DNA of 64,000 nucleotides from Tectiglobus sp965223355 (GCA_965223355.1 CBDCWE010000003.1:992001-1056000); one strand, 5' to 3'. Positions 8,459 through 17,261 are shown, numbered from the stretch's first letter. A program made the numbers and translations. The notes: generated from the letters alone by a model not told the origin.

Positions 8459-9747
8459 CCGGAACTCAACCGCTCGATTTCCGCGCCGCACGCCGACAAT
8501 TTTTGCTCGAGGCGCTCAAAGCCGCGATCGAGATGATAAACCCGATTGATGGTCGTCTCACCGTTCGCGACCAGACCTGCGATGACAAGCGAAACCGACG
8601 CACGCAGATCGGTGGCCATCACCTGCGCACCCTGCAGAGCGCCAACCCCTTTGATCGTCGCCGTGTCGCCATGGAGCGCAATTTCCGCGCCCAGCCGCAC
8701 CAGTTCCTGGACATGCATGAAACGGTTCTCAAAAATCGTTTCGCGCACCACGCTGGTCCCTTGTGCGGTGGTCATCAAGGCCATGAACTGGGCCTGCAGA
8801 TCGGTTGGAAACCCGGGAAACGGCTGCGTTTCGACGCTGGTCGACAGGATTGCGCTGCCATTTCGTGACACCCGAATGCCGTTTTCGGTTTCGTTGATTG
8901 TTGCACCGGTCTGCCCGACGGCATCCAGGGCCATGGAAAGCAGTTCGCGCCGTGCGCCGACGAGTTCGACCGCGCCGCCGGTGGCCGCCGCCGCCATCGC
9001 ATAGGTGCCGGTTTCGATGCGATCGGGCAGCACGGTATGGGCGGCGCCTTCCAGTGCACCTTGGCCCTGCACGTGTAGCGTCGAGGTTCCGATCCCGTCA
9101 ATTCTGGCGCCCATCTTCACGAGGCAGTTGGCAACATCGCCGACCTCCGGCTCACGCGCCGCGTTTTCGATAACGCTTTCACCCTTGGCCAGCGCCGCCG
9201 CCATCAGCACATTGTGGGTCGCCCCGACGGAAACCTTGGGAAACGTCACCCGGCCACCGCGCAGACCTTTGGCAGCGGTGGCGACCACGTAGCCGCCGTC
9301 GGTATCGATGTCGGCGCCCAACGCCTTGAGCCCCATCAGATGCAGATCGACGGGGCGGGTTCCAATCGCGCAGCCTCCCGGCATTGACACCCGCGCCGTG
9401 CCCATGCGCGCAACCAGCGGACCCAGCACCCAGAAGCTGGCCCGCATGCGCGATACCATCTCGTAGGGGGCCGTTGTGTCGACAATGTCACGGGCCGTGA
9501 AATGCATCGTCTCGCCGGTGTACTGGCTCGGATTGGCGCGCTTGCCGTCGACCGAATGGTCGACGCCGTGGTTGCGCAGGATGCGCGCAAGCAGGTTGAC
9601 GTCGGCGAGATTGGGAATGTTGCGCAGCGTCAAACGCTCAGGCGTAAGCAGACTGGCGATCATCAACGGCAGCGCCGCGTTCTTGGCGCCGGAAATCGGG
9701 ATCCGCCCACGAAGCTTTTGTCCACCGACGATTCTGATTCGATCCAT
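8455..9747 (-). CDS. murA: UDP-N-acetylglucosamine 1-carboxyvinyltransferase MurA
   Basis: First committed step of peptidoglycan synthesis: transfers enolpyruvate from PEP to UDP-GlcNAc in the cytosol. At 430 aa it has the normal length. The conserved SGAKNAALP with Lys22 and Asn23 is present, and the catalytic cysteine is Cys126 in MPGGCAIGTRPVD (position 115 in E. coli numbering), so the enzyme is not the fosfomycin-resistant Asp type. The C-terminus is intact (ERLEQKLSACGAEIERLSSG). Its TAG stop overlaps the boundary tetranucleotide of E2 copy A. A small basic protein gene lies just upstream on the same strand. Confidence 0.97.
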   Translation of the reverse strand: MDRIRIVGGQKLRGRIPISGAKNAALPLMIASLLTPERLTLRNIPNLADVNLLARILRNHGVDHSVDGKRANPSQYTGETMHFTARDIVDTTAPYEMVSRMRASFWVLGPLVARMGTARVSMPGGCAIGTRPVDLHLMGLKALGADIDTDGGYVVATAAKGLRGGRVTFPKVSVGATHNVLMAAALAKGESVIENAAREPEVGDVANCLVKMGARIDGIGTSTLHVQGQGALEGAAHTVLPDRIETGTYAMAAAATGGAVELVGARRELLSMALDAVGQTGATINETENGIRVSRNGSAILSTSVETQPFPGFPTDLQAQFMALMTTAQGTSVVRETIFENRFMHVQELVRLGAEIALHGDTATIKGVGALQGAQVMATDLRASVSLVIAGLVANGETTINRVYHLDRGFERLEQKLSACGAEIERLSSG

Positions 9748-9797
9748 TCTTCATCCGCCCTGTCATGGTGCCCGATGGTGTTCGAAGACGCGCTCTG

Positions 9798-9989
9798 TCA
9801 CCCTCCGGCAACGCCATCGGTGTCCAACGCGCCGGTGTCGGCGGCGTCGGCCTCTGTACCAATGCGTTCGCTGTCCGCAGCTGATGTCGGCGCCGCCGAC
9901 CGCGCACGCGCTTGGGCTTTGCGTCGCTTCAGATTGACGCGCAATTGTGCCGCCAGCCGTTCGGCCCGTTGTTTGCGATTGTCCGCCAT
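9798..9989 (-). CDS. Small basic hypothetical protein upstream of murA
   Basis: A 63-aa protein beginning MADNRKQRAERLAAQLRVNL with a Lys/Arg-rich helix (KRRKAQARAR) and an acidic tail. Similar short proteins with an N-terminal LRxNLKRRKAQ pattern often sit next to murA in alphaproteobacteria, which supports it as a real gene of unknown role. The frame is open to 10124, but the ATG at 9989 starts the conserved-looking part; the ribosome site is weak. Probably co-transcribed with murA, about 50 bp downstream. Confidence 0.6.
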   Translation of the reverse strand: MADNRKQRAERLAAQLRVNLKRRKAQARARSAAPTSAADSERIGTEADAADTGALDTDGVAGG

Positions 9990-10396
9990 CGCGACTACCC
10001 ATTCACCGTTTGGAGGCGTTTTGCAACCCGAACGAACCGTGCGCGCGCAATCGCCGAGGGCGCACCGCCGCCAGTCTGGCGTCATGATCAGCCGCCCGCA
10101 AACACACCGTCCGCCCGCCGGCATAGCGTCTCGCCTGCATAGCGGCCGCTGGCAACCACACCCGGCGGCCCGGCCCTGCCGACGCTGCGCCGTGCCAACG
10201 CCATTGCCCAGTATCTGCGCACCTTACCACAGCTCTGCCAGATTATACCCGCATCGATTGCCAACGACGTGTCGGTGTTGGAACGCCTAGAAGGAAACGC
10301 CCGGAAGGAAATGACCGGTGCGCCGGCCCCGTGACAACGATTCGCTGTTACACTGAACCTGCATGACAACCCCTTCAACTGGCGCGGGACAACAGA
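9990..10396. other. Divergent intergenic region before the arylsulfotransferase gene
   Basis: About 400 bp between the small murA-upstream gene (leftward) and the arylsulfotransferase gene (rightward). It should contain both promoters. No recognisable operator, RNA gene or repeat was found, and open frames here look like shadows. Confidence 0.4.
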
Positions 10397-11743
10397 ATGT
10401 TCACGGTCTTTCCAACCGGTACGACAATCTACAAGCCGGACAAATGCTTCAACGGTTACACGCTCTATCCTTCGATGAAGGAGGGTGTCGGCGCCGTGTT
10501 GATTGATATGAACGGCAACACCGTCAGAACCTGGCCGAAGTTCGAGGGTTTCATGATCAATCTGCTGCCTGGCGGGACGCTGCTCGGCGGGCAGGTCGGG
10601 CGGGTCTGCCAGCACTATGATCACAACCGGGGCGCCGACGATGTCGTTCAGGAAGATTGGGACGGCAACGTCCAATGGCGGTTTACGAGGGCGGATCGGA
10701 TCGATGCGGGATCCGGACCAGCCTGGTCGGCGCGCCAAAACCACGACCTGGTGCGCGAAGGCTGTCCGGTCGGCTATTTCGTGCCGGCACTGACGCCGTG
10801 CGCCGAGGGTGGACGAACGCTGATGTTGAGCTACCGGAGCGGGCATTGGCCCGAGGTAACACGTGATTACCTGCCACGCGCCACACGGATGATCGAGGTG
10901 ACATGGGCGGGCGACATTGCTTGGGAATGGATGCCGGCGGAAAACTTCGAACAGTTCGGGCACAGCGAAGCCGCCAAGAACGCCATTATGCGCCGCTGCC
11001 GCAATCAGCACGCGGTATTCCAAAATACCTGCTCATACGTCGGGCCCAACCGCTGGTTCGACGACGGTGATGAGCGGTTCGACCCCGACAATGTTATCAC
11101 CGATGATCGCGGTACCATGGTCTACATCATCTCCAAGCGGTCAGGCGAGATCGTCTGGAAAATCGGGCCGGAGTTTTCGACCGACCCGAAACTGCGCGCG
11201 CTTGGATGCATCATCGGTCCGCACCATGCCCACGTCATACCCAAGGGGCTGCCGGGGGCGGGCAATATCCTGGTGTTTGACAACGGTGGCGCGGCAGGCT
11301 TCGGCGAACCCAATCCCGGCGCGCCGGACGGCACCTGGAATGCGCTGCGGGACTGCTCCAGGGTTCTCGAATTCAATCCGATCACGTTGGAAGTCGCATG
11401 GGAATTCAACGCACTGACGCATGGTTATCCGTGCAATGGCGAAGACATGAGCCGCTTTTACAGTCGATACAAGAGCGGCGCTCAGCGACTGCCGAACGGC
11501 AATACACTGATCACCGAATCACACTGCGGACGCATTTTCGAGGTGACGCGAGACTGCGAGATCGTGTGGGAGTTTATCAACCCACACAATCTGGCCGAAA
11601 CCGAGGGCCTGTTCTTCAGTGACGTCTTTCGTGGTTACCGCTACCCCTACGATTGGGTGCCGCAGCTCGGGCAACCGGCGGAACGGGCCGTCATGCCGCC
11701 GGCACACGGTGAGTTCCGAATTGCGCCGGTTGACGGCGCCTAA
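10397..11743 (+). CDS. Arylsulfotransferase (ASST) family protein
   Basis: 448-aa protein of the arylsulfotransferase / beta-propeller family. Repeated blade-like segments containing an aromatic and a NGNT or G-G-N pattern are visible: DMNGNTVRTW, DWDGNVQWRF, WAGDIAWEW, KRSGEIVWKIGPEF, and RLPNGNTLITES followed by GRIFEVTRDCEIVWEF. The histidine-rich CIIGPHHAHVIPKGLPGAGN agrees with the family's active-site region. No signal peptide is evident, unlike periplasmic AssT, so a cytosolic location is likely. True sulfate transfer is not proven, as many family members have no known substrate. It is followed after 334 bp by an M20 peptidase gene on the same strand. Confidence 0.8.
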   Translation: MFTVFPTGTTIYKPDKCFNGYTLYPSMKEGVGAVLIDMNGNTVRTWPKFEGFMINLLPGGTLLGGQVGRVCQHYDHNRGADDVVQEDWDGNVQWRFTRADRIDAGSGPAWSARQNHDLVREGCPVGYFVPALTPCAEGGRTLMLSYRSGHWPEVTRDYLPRATRMIEVTWAGDIAWEWMPAENFEQFGHSEAAKNAIMRRCRNQHAVFQNTCSYVGPNRWFDDGDERFDPDNVITDDRGTMVYIISKRSGEIVWKIGPEFSTDPKLRALGCIIGPHHAHVIPKGLPGAGNILVFDNGGAAGFGEPNPGAPDGTWNALRDCSRVLEFNPITLEVAWEFNALTHGYPCNGEDMSRFYSRYKSGAQRLPNGNTLITESHCGRIFEVTRDCEIVWEFINPHNLAETEGLFFSDVFRGYRYPYDWVPQLGQPAERAVMPPAHGEFRIAPVDGA

Positions 11744-12077
11744 AGCCGCTCAGACGTATAGCGTTTCAGAGCTTGCTTAAATCATCCCGCTGCCCCGCCC
11801 GGCCGTCGCAAGACCGTGATCTCATGCATCATTGGGAAACGGCTCGGCCGGGCATCGCGCCGGCTAGCGGGACCCGCCTAAAGAGCGGCAGTGATCCGGA
11901 CCGAATTTAAGCGCCGTGCCGGTTGCCGAATGGCGCGCTTGCTGCCACATTCAACGATCGACCGGAGCGGCTTGTCCGCACCCTCCCAGACCGAACAACG
12001 CCAGCGCCGCCATCCTGAGGCCAGCGCCAACTCGCGGCACGCACCCGACACCGGACCACTGCAAGGATAACCGGAAC
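11744..12077. other. Intergenic region, arylsulfotransferase / M20 peptidase
   Basis: 334 bp. The frame of the following peptidase is open back to 11916, but the N-terminal extension is low in sense-like composition. GC-rich dyads such as GGCCGGGCATCGCGCCGGC near 11856 could act in termination. A CCGCTGCCCCGCCCGG string near 11790 recurs near 28610 downstream of another gene. No clear promoter recognised. Confidence 0.35.
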
Positions 12078-13205
12078 ATGTTCAAGATCTTACCGTTCGA
12101 TACGGATGTCATGCTCAAGGGATTGCGGATGTGGGTCGAATGCGAAAGCCCGACCTACGATGCGGTGGCCGTCAACCGCATGATGGATCTTGCCGCATAT
12201 GACCTTGCAGCGGCGGGTGCGGAAATCGAACGGATTCCCGGGCGCATGGGATTTGGTGGAAGCGTGCGCGCCCGCTTTCCACATCGCCACTTTGGCAAAC
12301 CCGGTATTTTGATTTCCGGTCACCTGGATACGGTCCATCCGATTGGTACGCTTGAGAAGAGTCCGTGGCGCATAGAACAGGGCCTTTGCTATGGTCCCGG
12401 TATTCAAGACATGAAGGGCGGCAACTTCGTCACCGTCGAAGCGCTACGGCAGTTGACGCTGGCCGGCATTGAAACACCATTGCCGGTCACGGTGCTCTTC
12501 ACCCCGGACGAAGAAGTCGGCACGCCATCAACGCGCGAACTGATCGAGATGGAGGCACATAAGAACAAGGCCGTGCTGGTGCCCGAGCCTGCCAAGGACG
12601 ATGGCGGGGCAACGACCGGGCGATTTGCGATCGCACGTTTCAACGTCAAAACAATCGGGCGCCCAAGTCACGCCGGCGCGCGGCTTTCAGAAGGCCGCTC
12701 TGCGATCGCAGCCATGGCCCGGAAGATCCTCGAGATCGAGGCAATGACCACGCAGGACTGCACCTTCAGCGTTGGTGTCGTGCATGCCGGCCAGTGGGTC
12801 AACTGTGTGTCGTCGGCATGTGAAGCCGAAGTCCTTTCGATGGCCAAGCGACAGGAAGATCTTGACCGCGGCATCGAGCAGATGTTGGCGCACGCCGGCG
12901 AGGCGAACGATGTGACAATTGAAGTTTCGCGCGGCGTAACGCGGCCCGTTTGGGAGCCCGATGCGGGCACGATGGCGCTTTATGACCTCGCCAGGGCGTT
13001 GTGCGATGAGCTTGGCTTTGATCTCACTCACCAGAGTTCCGGTGGCGGGTCGGACGGCAATTTTACGGGCGCCCTTGGCATACCGACTTTGGATTCCCTC
13101 GGCGTCCGCGGCAGCGGCGCCCACACGCTCGACGAGCATATCGAAGTGTCCAGCCTGATCGAGCGGGCGCGGTTGATGGCCGGCCTGCTGACCCGCATCA
13201 CGTAG
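12078..13205 (+). CDS. M20-family metallopeptidase (carboxypeptidase G2-like)
   Basis: Cytosolic zinc-dependent hydrolase of the M20/ArgE/CPG2 family, 375 aa, cleaving an amide or peptide bond of an unknown small substrate. The first metal motif is SGHLDTVHPIG with catalytic Asp. YGPGIQDMKGGNFV carries the bridging Asp, TPDEEVGTPSTR carries the general base Glu, and a dimerisation domain follows (GRPSHAGARLSEGRSAI). The C-terminal SSGGGSDGNFTG leads to the last ligand region. Start ATG 12078 is preferred over the longer frame from 11916 because AAGGATAACCGG lies just upstream and homologous-looking sequence begins there. Confidence 0.9.
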   Translation: MFKILPFDTDVMLKGLRMWVECESPTYDAVAVNRMMDLAAYDLAAAGAEIERIPGRMGFGGSVRARFPHRHFGKPGILISGHLDTVHPIGTLEKSPWRIEQGLCYGPGIQDMKGGNFVTVEALRQLTLAGIETPLPVTVLFTPDEEVGTPSTRELIEMEAHKNKAVLVPEPAKDDGGATTGRFAIARFNVKTIGRPSHAGARLSEGRSAIAAMARKILEIEAMTTQDCTFSVGVVHAGQWVNCVSSACEAEVLSMAKRQEDLDRGIEQMLAHAGEANDVTIEVSRGVTRPVWEPDAGTMALYDLARALCDELGFDLTHQSSGGGSDGNFTGALGIPTLDSLGVRGSGAHTLDEHIEVSSLIERARLMAGLLTRIT

Positions 13206-13350
13206 CCGTCGATCAGGCCGAAGAAGCCGAATTGTTGTCACCGCGATCATTTCCGCTCTTCAAGCGGGCCCCGCCACCGGCCTGCTTGCCGGCCCGGCTG
13301 CCCATCAGATCACGGGCTGTGGGTGGCCGCGCAGGGCCGCAGGATAGTTC

Positions 13351-13373
13351 GGTTCTAAAGCACGATGATCTAG
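13351..13373 (+). repeat. E2 copy H: remnant at the 3' end of the permease gene
   Basis: GGTTC followed by TAAAGCACGATGAT and CTAG matches the right end of E2 with about 5 bp missing inside and all the rest of the element lost. The CTAG at 13370-13373 supplies, on the minus strand, the TAG stop of the ABC permease gene. Confidence 0.75.
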
Positions 13374-14629
13374 CTGCGCACGGTCATGCCGTCGGCCAGC
13401 GAGTGCTGATAGGCACGCAATGCCGGCAGCAAACCGGCAAGCAGGCCTGCGACAACAATTGCTGCGAGAGCGGCGAACTCGGCAAACGACGGCACGGAGA
13501 TGTCCAGATGCAGTCCGTAGGCGCTGTCAACTGCAGGGCGTAGGGCGAACAGCAGTGCATAGGTCGTCATGACGCCGACGATGACCCCGGCAAGTGTCAA
13601 GATGCCGGCTTCTGATACGAGCAGGCCGACGACGGTGCGAGGCCCGGCACCGACTGATCTCAAGATTGCGATCTCTCGGCGCCGCTCGTTGAGCGTGGCC
13701 AATATCATCGTGATCATGCCGAGAATTGCGGTGACGACGACCATCAATGAAACCACCATCAAAGCCGTCTCCGCGGTCCCAACAAGCCCCCACAATTCAT
13801 AAAGTGTCGCGCCGGGGAGAATGGCCGACAGCGGTTCCGATCGATAGGTATTGACGTAGCGCTGCAACTTGAAGATCGCGAGCTTCGATTTGAGGCCGAC
13901 CATCGCGGCTGTCACCGCCTTGGGACGCAGTTTCATCTGGCGAACTTCATCGGCCGTAACAGTCCGGTCCGTTCTCCGCGCACCGCCTTGCCAGTCAATA
14001 TGTATCGCTTCGATGGCCGCCAGACTGACATGCACGGTTCTGTCGACCGGAGTTCCTGTCTTGGCCAGCACACCAGACACGCGAAACGGCTTGTCATCAT
14101 GTTGGTTGAGCCCGATGCGCCCCAGGCCATGCGCGACAACGATCTTGGAGCCGACGTCATAGCCGAGGGTCTCGGCGACGTCGGCACCCACGACGGCATC
14201 GAACAGGTCATCAAAGCGCCGGCCCGAAGCAAAGGCGAGGCCGCGGCCCCGGCGGAATTGATAGCGATCGAAATACGCCTGGCTGGTACCGAGAACCCGA
14301 AAGCCGCGATGGCTGTCGCCGAGCGAGAGCGGGATCATCCACGCAACTTCGGGGCGACGGCGAATGTCTTCGTAGCTGCGCCAGGTCATATTGTTCGTGG
14401 CATTGCCAATGCGAAACACCGAATAGAGCAGCAACTGGATGCCGCCGCTGCGTGCGCCGACGACCAGGTCGGTACCCGAAATCGTGTTGGCAAAACTCGC
14501 TTTCGCACCGGTGCGCACCTTCTCGACACCGAGCAGGAGGACGACGCTGACGGCAATGGCGAGCACGGTCAAGAGCGCCGTCAGCCAGCGATTGCGCAGC
14601 GATTGTAGGGCCAAACGGACAACTGTCAT
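13370..14629 (-). CDS. FtsX/MacB-type ABC permease of the zinc locus
   Basis: Inner-membrane permease of 419 aa with the MacB/LolE layout: one N-terminal helix (residues about 15-35), a large periplasmic domain, then three C-terminal helices, the first near ALMVVSLMVVVTAILGMITM. It overlaps the ATPase gene by 4 nt (14626-14629) and should pair with it. Together with the ZrgA-like protein and nearby zur this resembles the ATPase/permease part of Zur-regulated zrg clusters. It is more likely to act on a lipoprotein, envelope component or zinc relay than as a classical importer. The stop codon TAG is part of an E2-remnant CTAG. Confidence 0.85.
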   Translation of the reverse strand: MTVVRLALQSLRNRWLTALLTVLAIAVSVVLLLGVEKVRTGAKASFANTISGTDLVVGARSGGIQLLLYSVFRIGNATNNMTWRSYEDIRRRPEVAWMIPLSLGDSHRGFRVLGTSQAYFDRYQFRRGRGLAFASGRRFDDLFDAVVGADVAETLGYDVGSKIVVAHGLGRIGLNQHDDKPFRVSGVLAKTGTPVDRTVHVSLAAIEAIHIDWQGGARRTDRTVTADEVRQMKLRPKAVTAAMVGLKSKLAIFKLQRYVNTYRSEPLSAILPGATLYELWGLVGTAETALMVVSLMVVVTAILGMITMILATLNERRREIAILRSVGAGPRTVVGLLVSEAGILTLAGVIVGVMTTYALLFALRPAVDSAYGLHLDISVPSFAEFAALAAIVVAGLLAGLLPALRAYQHSLADGMTVRS

Positions 14630-15399
14630 GCGCGACCTCGCAACGCTATAACATCATCGAGTTCCGCGACCTCGTCGAAGAGCGTGCCCAAACGCCGGTC
14701 ATGGGAGACCATGAGAAGGGTCGTTCCGGCCGCTGCCATTTGCCGGAACAGCAGATCGAGGAAGAGTTGCTGATGATCATCATCGAGTGCGGATGTTGGT
14801 TCGTCGGCCACGATCAGCTCCGGCGTGCCGATCAGCGCCCGTGCGGCAGCGACGCGCTGTTGTTGACCAACGCTGAGCGCCGCAGCCGGCCCGTCGAACA
14901 GCGCGCTATCGAGGCCGAGCCCGCCAAGAATGCGCCCGGCCTCTTGCCTGGCATCACCGCCATGCGCGACGCGCGCGCGCCGATCCGGCGAGAAACTCAA
15001 AGGCAATAGGACATTGTCAAGAACGGAGCCATAGGGCAACAGGTTGAACATCTGGAAGATGACGCCGATGTGCTCGGCACGAAATCGATCGCGTGCGGCA
15101 TTTGAAAGTGCGGCAATGTCGGTGCCGAGGATCGAGATTTGCCCGATTTGCGGCACAACGATCCCGCAAAGCAGGCTCAAGAGTGTTGACTTGCCGCTTC
15201 CCGATGGTCCCACAAGCAGAGTTTTCGACCCCGGTGACAGTTTGAAATCTTCAATCCTGATCGCAAACTTTCTCGGGCCCGGCCACGCAAAACGAACGCC
15301 CGACAGTCTTGCGATGTCGGGCGCATCAACGTCCTTACGGTTGTGACTTCGCTCGTTCAACAACGAACACTCAATTCCTAAGTGTTGTGGGTCAAACAC
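14626..15399 (-). CDS. LolD/MacB-type ABC ATP-binding protein of the zinc locus
   Basis: ATPase subunit, 257 aa. Walker A GPSGSGKST is at residues 64-72, the signature is LSVGQQQRVAAARAL and Walker B is LIVADEPTSALDD. The family usually begins about 20-30 residues before the first strand, so the GTG at 15399 may be too far upstream. Later TTG codons (SLLNERS) are alternatives and no clear ribosome site settles it. It overlaps the permease gene by 4 nt. E2 copy B separates it from the ZrgA-like gene upstream. Confidence 0.87.
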   Translation of the reverse strand: MFDPQHLGIECSLLNERSHNRKDVDAPDIARLSGVRFAWPGPRKFAIRIEDFKLSPGSKTLLVGPSGSGKSTLLSLLCGIVVPQIGQISILGTDIAALSNAARDRFRAEHIGVIFQMFNLLPYGSVLDNVLLPLSFSPDRRARVAHGGDARQEAGRILGGLGLDSALFDGPAAALSVGQQQRVAAARALIGTPELIVADEPTSALDDDHQQLFLDLLFRQMAAAGTTLLMVSHDRRLGTLFDEVAELDDVIALRGRA

Positions 15400-15444
15400 A
15401 TCACTCCCGGGCGCAGGTCGGGAAGCGCTTGTTACTCCAGACCA

Positions 15445-15586
15445 CTAGATCATCTTTGTGCTTTAAGTTGGAACCGCGATTGCGGTTCCAACTTAAAGCA
15501 CAAAGATGATCGCCACTTTAGAGGCGAGCAACTTTCTGCCTTTATTCGGGATCGTTCCGATTCCGAATAAAGGCAGGTTGCTCTAG
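15445..15586 (-). repeat. E2 copy B: double-palindrome element between zrgA-like gene and ABC ATPase gene
   Basis: Body 15449-15582 (134 bp), reverse orientation, both flanks CTAG. The right CTAG (15583-15586) contains the reverse complement of the ZrgA-like stop codon TAG. The left flank is preceded by AGACCA, giving AGACCACTAG, which is identical to the last bases of MITE1, so it may have landed at a MITE1 end. It lies inside the predicted zrg operon. Confidence 0.92.
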
Positions 15587-16161
15587 ATGATGCCACCGAG
15601 ATTGATCTTGGCAGACTCACGCTCGACCTCAAACTTCTTTTGGGATTTGGGGCCGGCAACACTGACCTCAAGCTCCTCGGCACCCTTGAAATTCTTGAAG
15701 TAGGGAAACTGAATTTCCACCAGCCTGTCAGGCGACGCGCAGGTCAGCTGGTATTCTGCATGAAACTCAGAATGTGATTCTTCCTTGGCTTCCGTCTTTG
15801 CTTCTTTCTTGGCGTGCTTGTCGTCGTCGTGATCATCGCCTTCGATGTGTAGTTCGACGCTCGCCTTCTTGAGCTTGCAGCCAGCGGCGGCCGGCAGACC
15901 AACGACATTGGCGATGTTCTTCAGCCTTTTCTCGGCACTCGAGACCGCGGCTTTTTGTTCCTTGGTGCGCGCCTCATGCTCAAATCCAACGATGTCTGCG
16001 CCCGGCGCTTCGAGTTCCATGCTCACCCGTTTGCCGTCAATGGCGATGTTGAAACTGCCATGGCCATGCTCGTGGGCACTCAGTTGGCGATGTTTGTCCT
16101 CTGCCACTGCGGCGACGGAGAGCGGCAAGCATACTAGTCCGGCAACGAACCAACGTTTCAT
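15583..16161 (-). CDS. DUF2796 / ZrgA-family zinc-locus protein
   Basis: Predicted periplasmic protein of 192 aa. It has a signal peptide (MKRWFVAGLVCLPLSVAAVAE) and, just after cleavage, the His-rich SAHEHGHGSFNIAIDG typical of DUF2796/ZrgA proteins. A central acidic, His-rich linker (EGDDHDDDKHAKK) probably binds zinc. Family members are zinc-repressed and help zinc acquisition. Start ATG 16161 is preferred to the upstream 16191 start because it begins the signal peptide. It heads the leftward set with the ABC ATPase and permease. The TAG stop lies in the E2 copy B boundary. Confidence 0.87.
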   Translation of the reverse strand: MKRWFVAGLVCLPLSVAAVAEDKHRQLSAHEHGHGSFNIAIDGKRVSMELEAPGADIVGFEHEARTKEQKAAVSSAEKRLKNIANVVGLPAAAGCKLKKASVELHIEGDDHDDDKHAKKEAKTEAKEESHSEFHAEYQLTCASPDRLVEIQFPYFKNFKGAEELEVSVAGPKSQKKFEVERESAKINLGGII

Positions 16162-16205
16162 GACGTTATTCCTCAAGTTGTCAGCAACCAAGACGCTATT
16201 CGTTA

Positions 16206-16224
16206 GAATGTTATAGAGTTACAA
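16206..16224. promoter_or_regulatory. Candidate Zur box upstream of the zrgA-like gene
   Basis: GAATGTTATAGAGTTACAAG around 16206-16225 approximates the alphaproteobacterial Zur motif (GTTAT and ATAAC half-sites about a helical turn apart): the left half is exact and the right half GTTACA is one base off. It lies about 45 bp upstream of the ZrgA-like start and about 10 bp downstream of the zur stop, a sensible operator position. Inference from pattern only. Confidence 0.6.
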
Positions 16225-16234
16225 GTTAGACCGG

Positions 16235-16627
16235 TCAATCCGCGCATTGCCGACATCGCCCGGAAACCTCAACGTGGAACTGATCGACTTGGAAGCCCTG
16301 TTCGGCAGCCTGCTTCATCACGGTCCGCTGAATCGCCCGGGTGCCGACCTCGATGATGTTCCGGCAGTCCTGGCAGATCATGAAGGCCGGCGGCTCCACG
16401 TGATGATCCTGGTCGCAGTAAACGAAGGCATTGAGGCTCTCGATGCGGTGGACCAGACCGGCTTCGATTAACTTTGCAAGGGCCCGATAGATTGTCAGCG
16501 GCGCCTTCAAGCCCTTGGCCCGGACCGTATCGACATCCAGGATCTGATACGCACTCATCGGCGCTTTGGCCTTGCGCAGGGTGTCCAGCACGACCTGCTG
16601 GTTCTTGGTCAGTTTTTGAGTTGTCAT
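16235..16627 (-). CDS. zur: Zinc uptake regulator Zur (Fur family)
   Basis: Fur-family repressor, 130 aa. The N-terminal winged helix includes APMSAYQILD and APLTIYRALAKLIEAGLVHRI. The C-terminal half holds the metal-site YCDQDHHVEPPAF and the two structural-zinc pairs CQDC and CRQC (the last four residues before Ala-Asp). The APLTIYRAL recognition helix and the flanking zinc-type genes point to Zur rather than Fur. Start ATG 16627 (MTTQKLTKNQ) is chosen; the longer frame to 16765 overlaps the divergent gene's start. It is probably autoregulated through the 16663 box. Confidence 0.9.
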   Translation of the reverse strand: MTTQKLTKNQQVVLDTLRKAKAPMSAYQILDVDTVRAKGLKAPLTIYRALAKLIEAGLVHRIESLNAFVYCDQDHHVEPPAFMICQDCRNIIEVGTRAIQRTVMKQAAEQGFQVDQFHVEVSGRCRQCAD

Positions 16628-16662
16628 TGATGTTCTGCTTATCGTTGACAGATGTACTGCGC

Positions 16663-16675
16663 GTAATGCTATAAC
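16663..16675. promoter_or_regulatory. Candidate Zur box in the zur / membrane protein divergent promoter
   Basis: GTAATGCTATAAC is a dyad of GTAAT and ATAAC around a 3-bp centre, matching the Zur half-sites except one base. It sits 36 bp upstream of zur and 65 bp upstream of the divergent membrane-protein gene, so one site could control both. Confidence 0.6.
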
Positions 16676-16739
16676 ACTCGGCCTTAGAACTACTCGCTTC
16701 AGCGCAAATTCTTGAGTTCGCACCAAACCTAACAGAACC

Positions 16740-17129
16740 ATGGCCAGATTGAAGAGTACAGCCACGGCGGTCAGCTTGCTTGCCGAACTTTCACACGTAT
16801 TTTGCTGCGGTCTGCCGATTTTTGTGGCTGTTATGAGCGCCGGCAGTCAGGTTGGTTTTGGCGGTGCGTTCCTGATTTTCCACAGCCTTATCCACGCCTA
16901 CGAAGTGCAGATCCTGGTCGGTTCGGGGCTGCTTCTCGCCGTTGGACTGGGCCTGCACTATTTCAGCTTCTGGCTTGATTGCCGCAGGACGGGCTGCAGC
17001 CACGACGATTGCGAGCCCAAGAAGTTCGGCGTCGGCTGGATCTTCACGATTGCGCTCATGCTTTATGGCGCCAACCTCGCCTTCTATGTCATATCGGGCC
17101 ACGGTTACGAACCGCCGCGGTTTGGCTAG
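16740..17129 (+). CDS. Cys-rich four-helix membrane protein, candidate metal-handling (MerC-like topology)
   Basis: 129-aa inner-membrane protein with about four transmembrane helices. Helix 1 contains a vicinal cysteine pair, FCCGLP (Cys22, Cys23), and the loop after helix 3 is DCRRTGCSHDDC (Cys81, Cys86, His88, Cys91). Paired cysteines in the first helix plus a Cys/His loop are reminiscent of MerC-type small metal transporters, but no close relative is recognised. It is divergent from zur across a candidate Zur box, so zinc-repressed expression and a role in zinc entry or transfer are inferred. Its TAG stop is part of the CTAG at the left edge of E2 copy C. Confidence 0.72.
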   Translation: MARLKSTATAVSLLAELSHVFCCGLPIFVAVMSAGSQVGFGGAFLIFHSLIHAYEVQILVGSGLLLAVGLGLHYFSFWLDCRRTGCSHDDCEPKKFGVGWIFTIALMLYGANLAFYVISGHGYEPPRFG

Positions 17130-17261
17130 AGCAACCTGCCTTTATTCGGAATCGGAACGATCCCGAATAAAGGCAGAAAGTTGCTCGCCTCTAAAGTGGC
17201 GATCATCGTGCTTTAAGTTGGAACCGCAATAGCGGTTCCAACTTAAAGCACGATGATCTAA
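17126..17261 (+). repeat. E2 copy C: double-palindrome element
   Basis: Body 17130-17257 (128 bp, shortest class: TTT triplets missing from the outer arm of the first hairpin and from the second hairpin). Left flank CTAG includes the stop codon of the membrane protein gene. Right flank is CTAA. Confidence 0.92.

Noticed and set aside
10088..11023. 311-codon minus-strand open frame opposite the arylsulfotransferase gene
   Set aside because: Shadow without motifs or a ribosome site.
16942..17232. Frames ending with a common translated tail (LYSESERSRIKAE...)
   Set aside because: The tail is just the translation of repeat E2, which several chance frames run into; it is not a shared protein domain.
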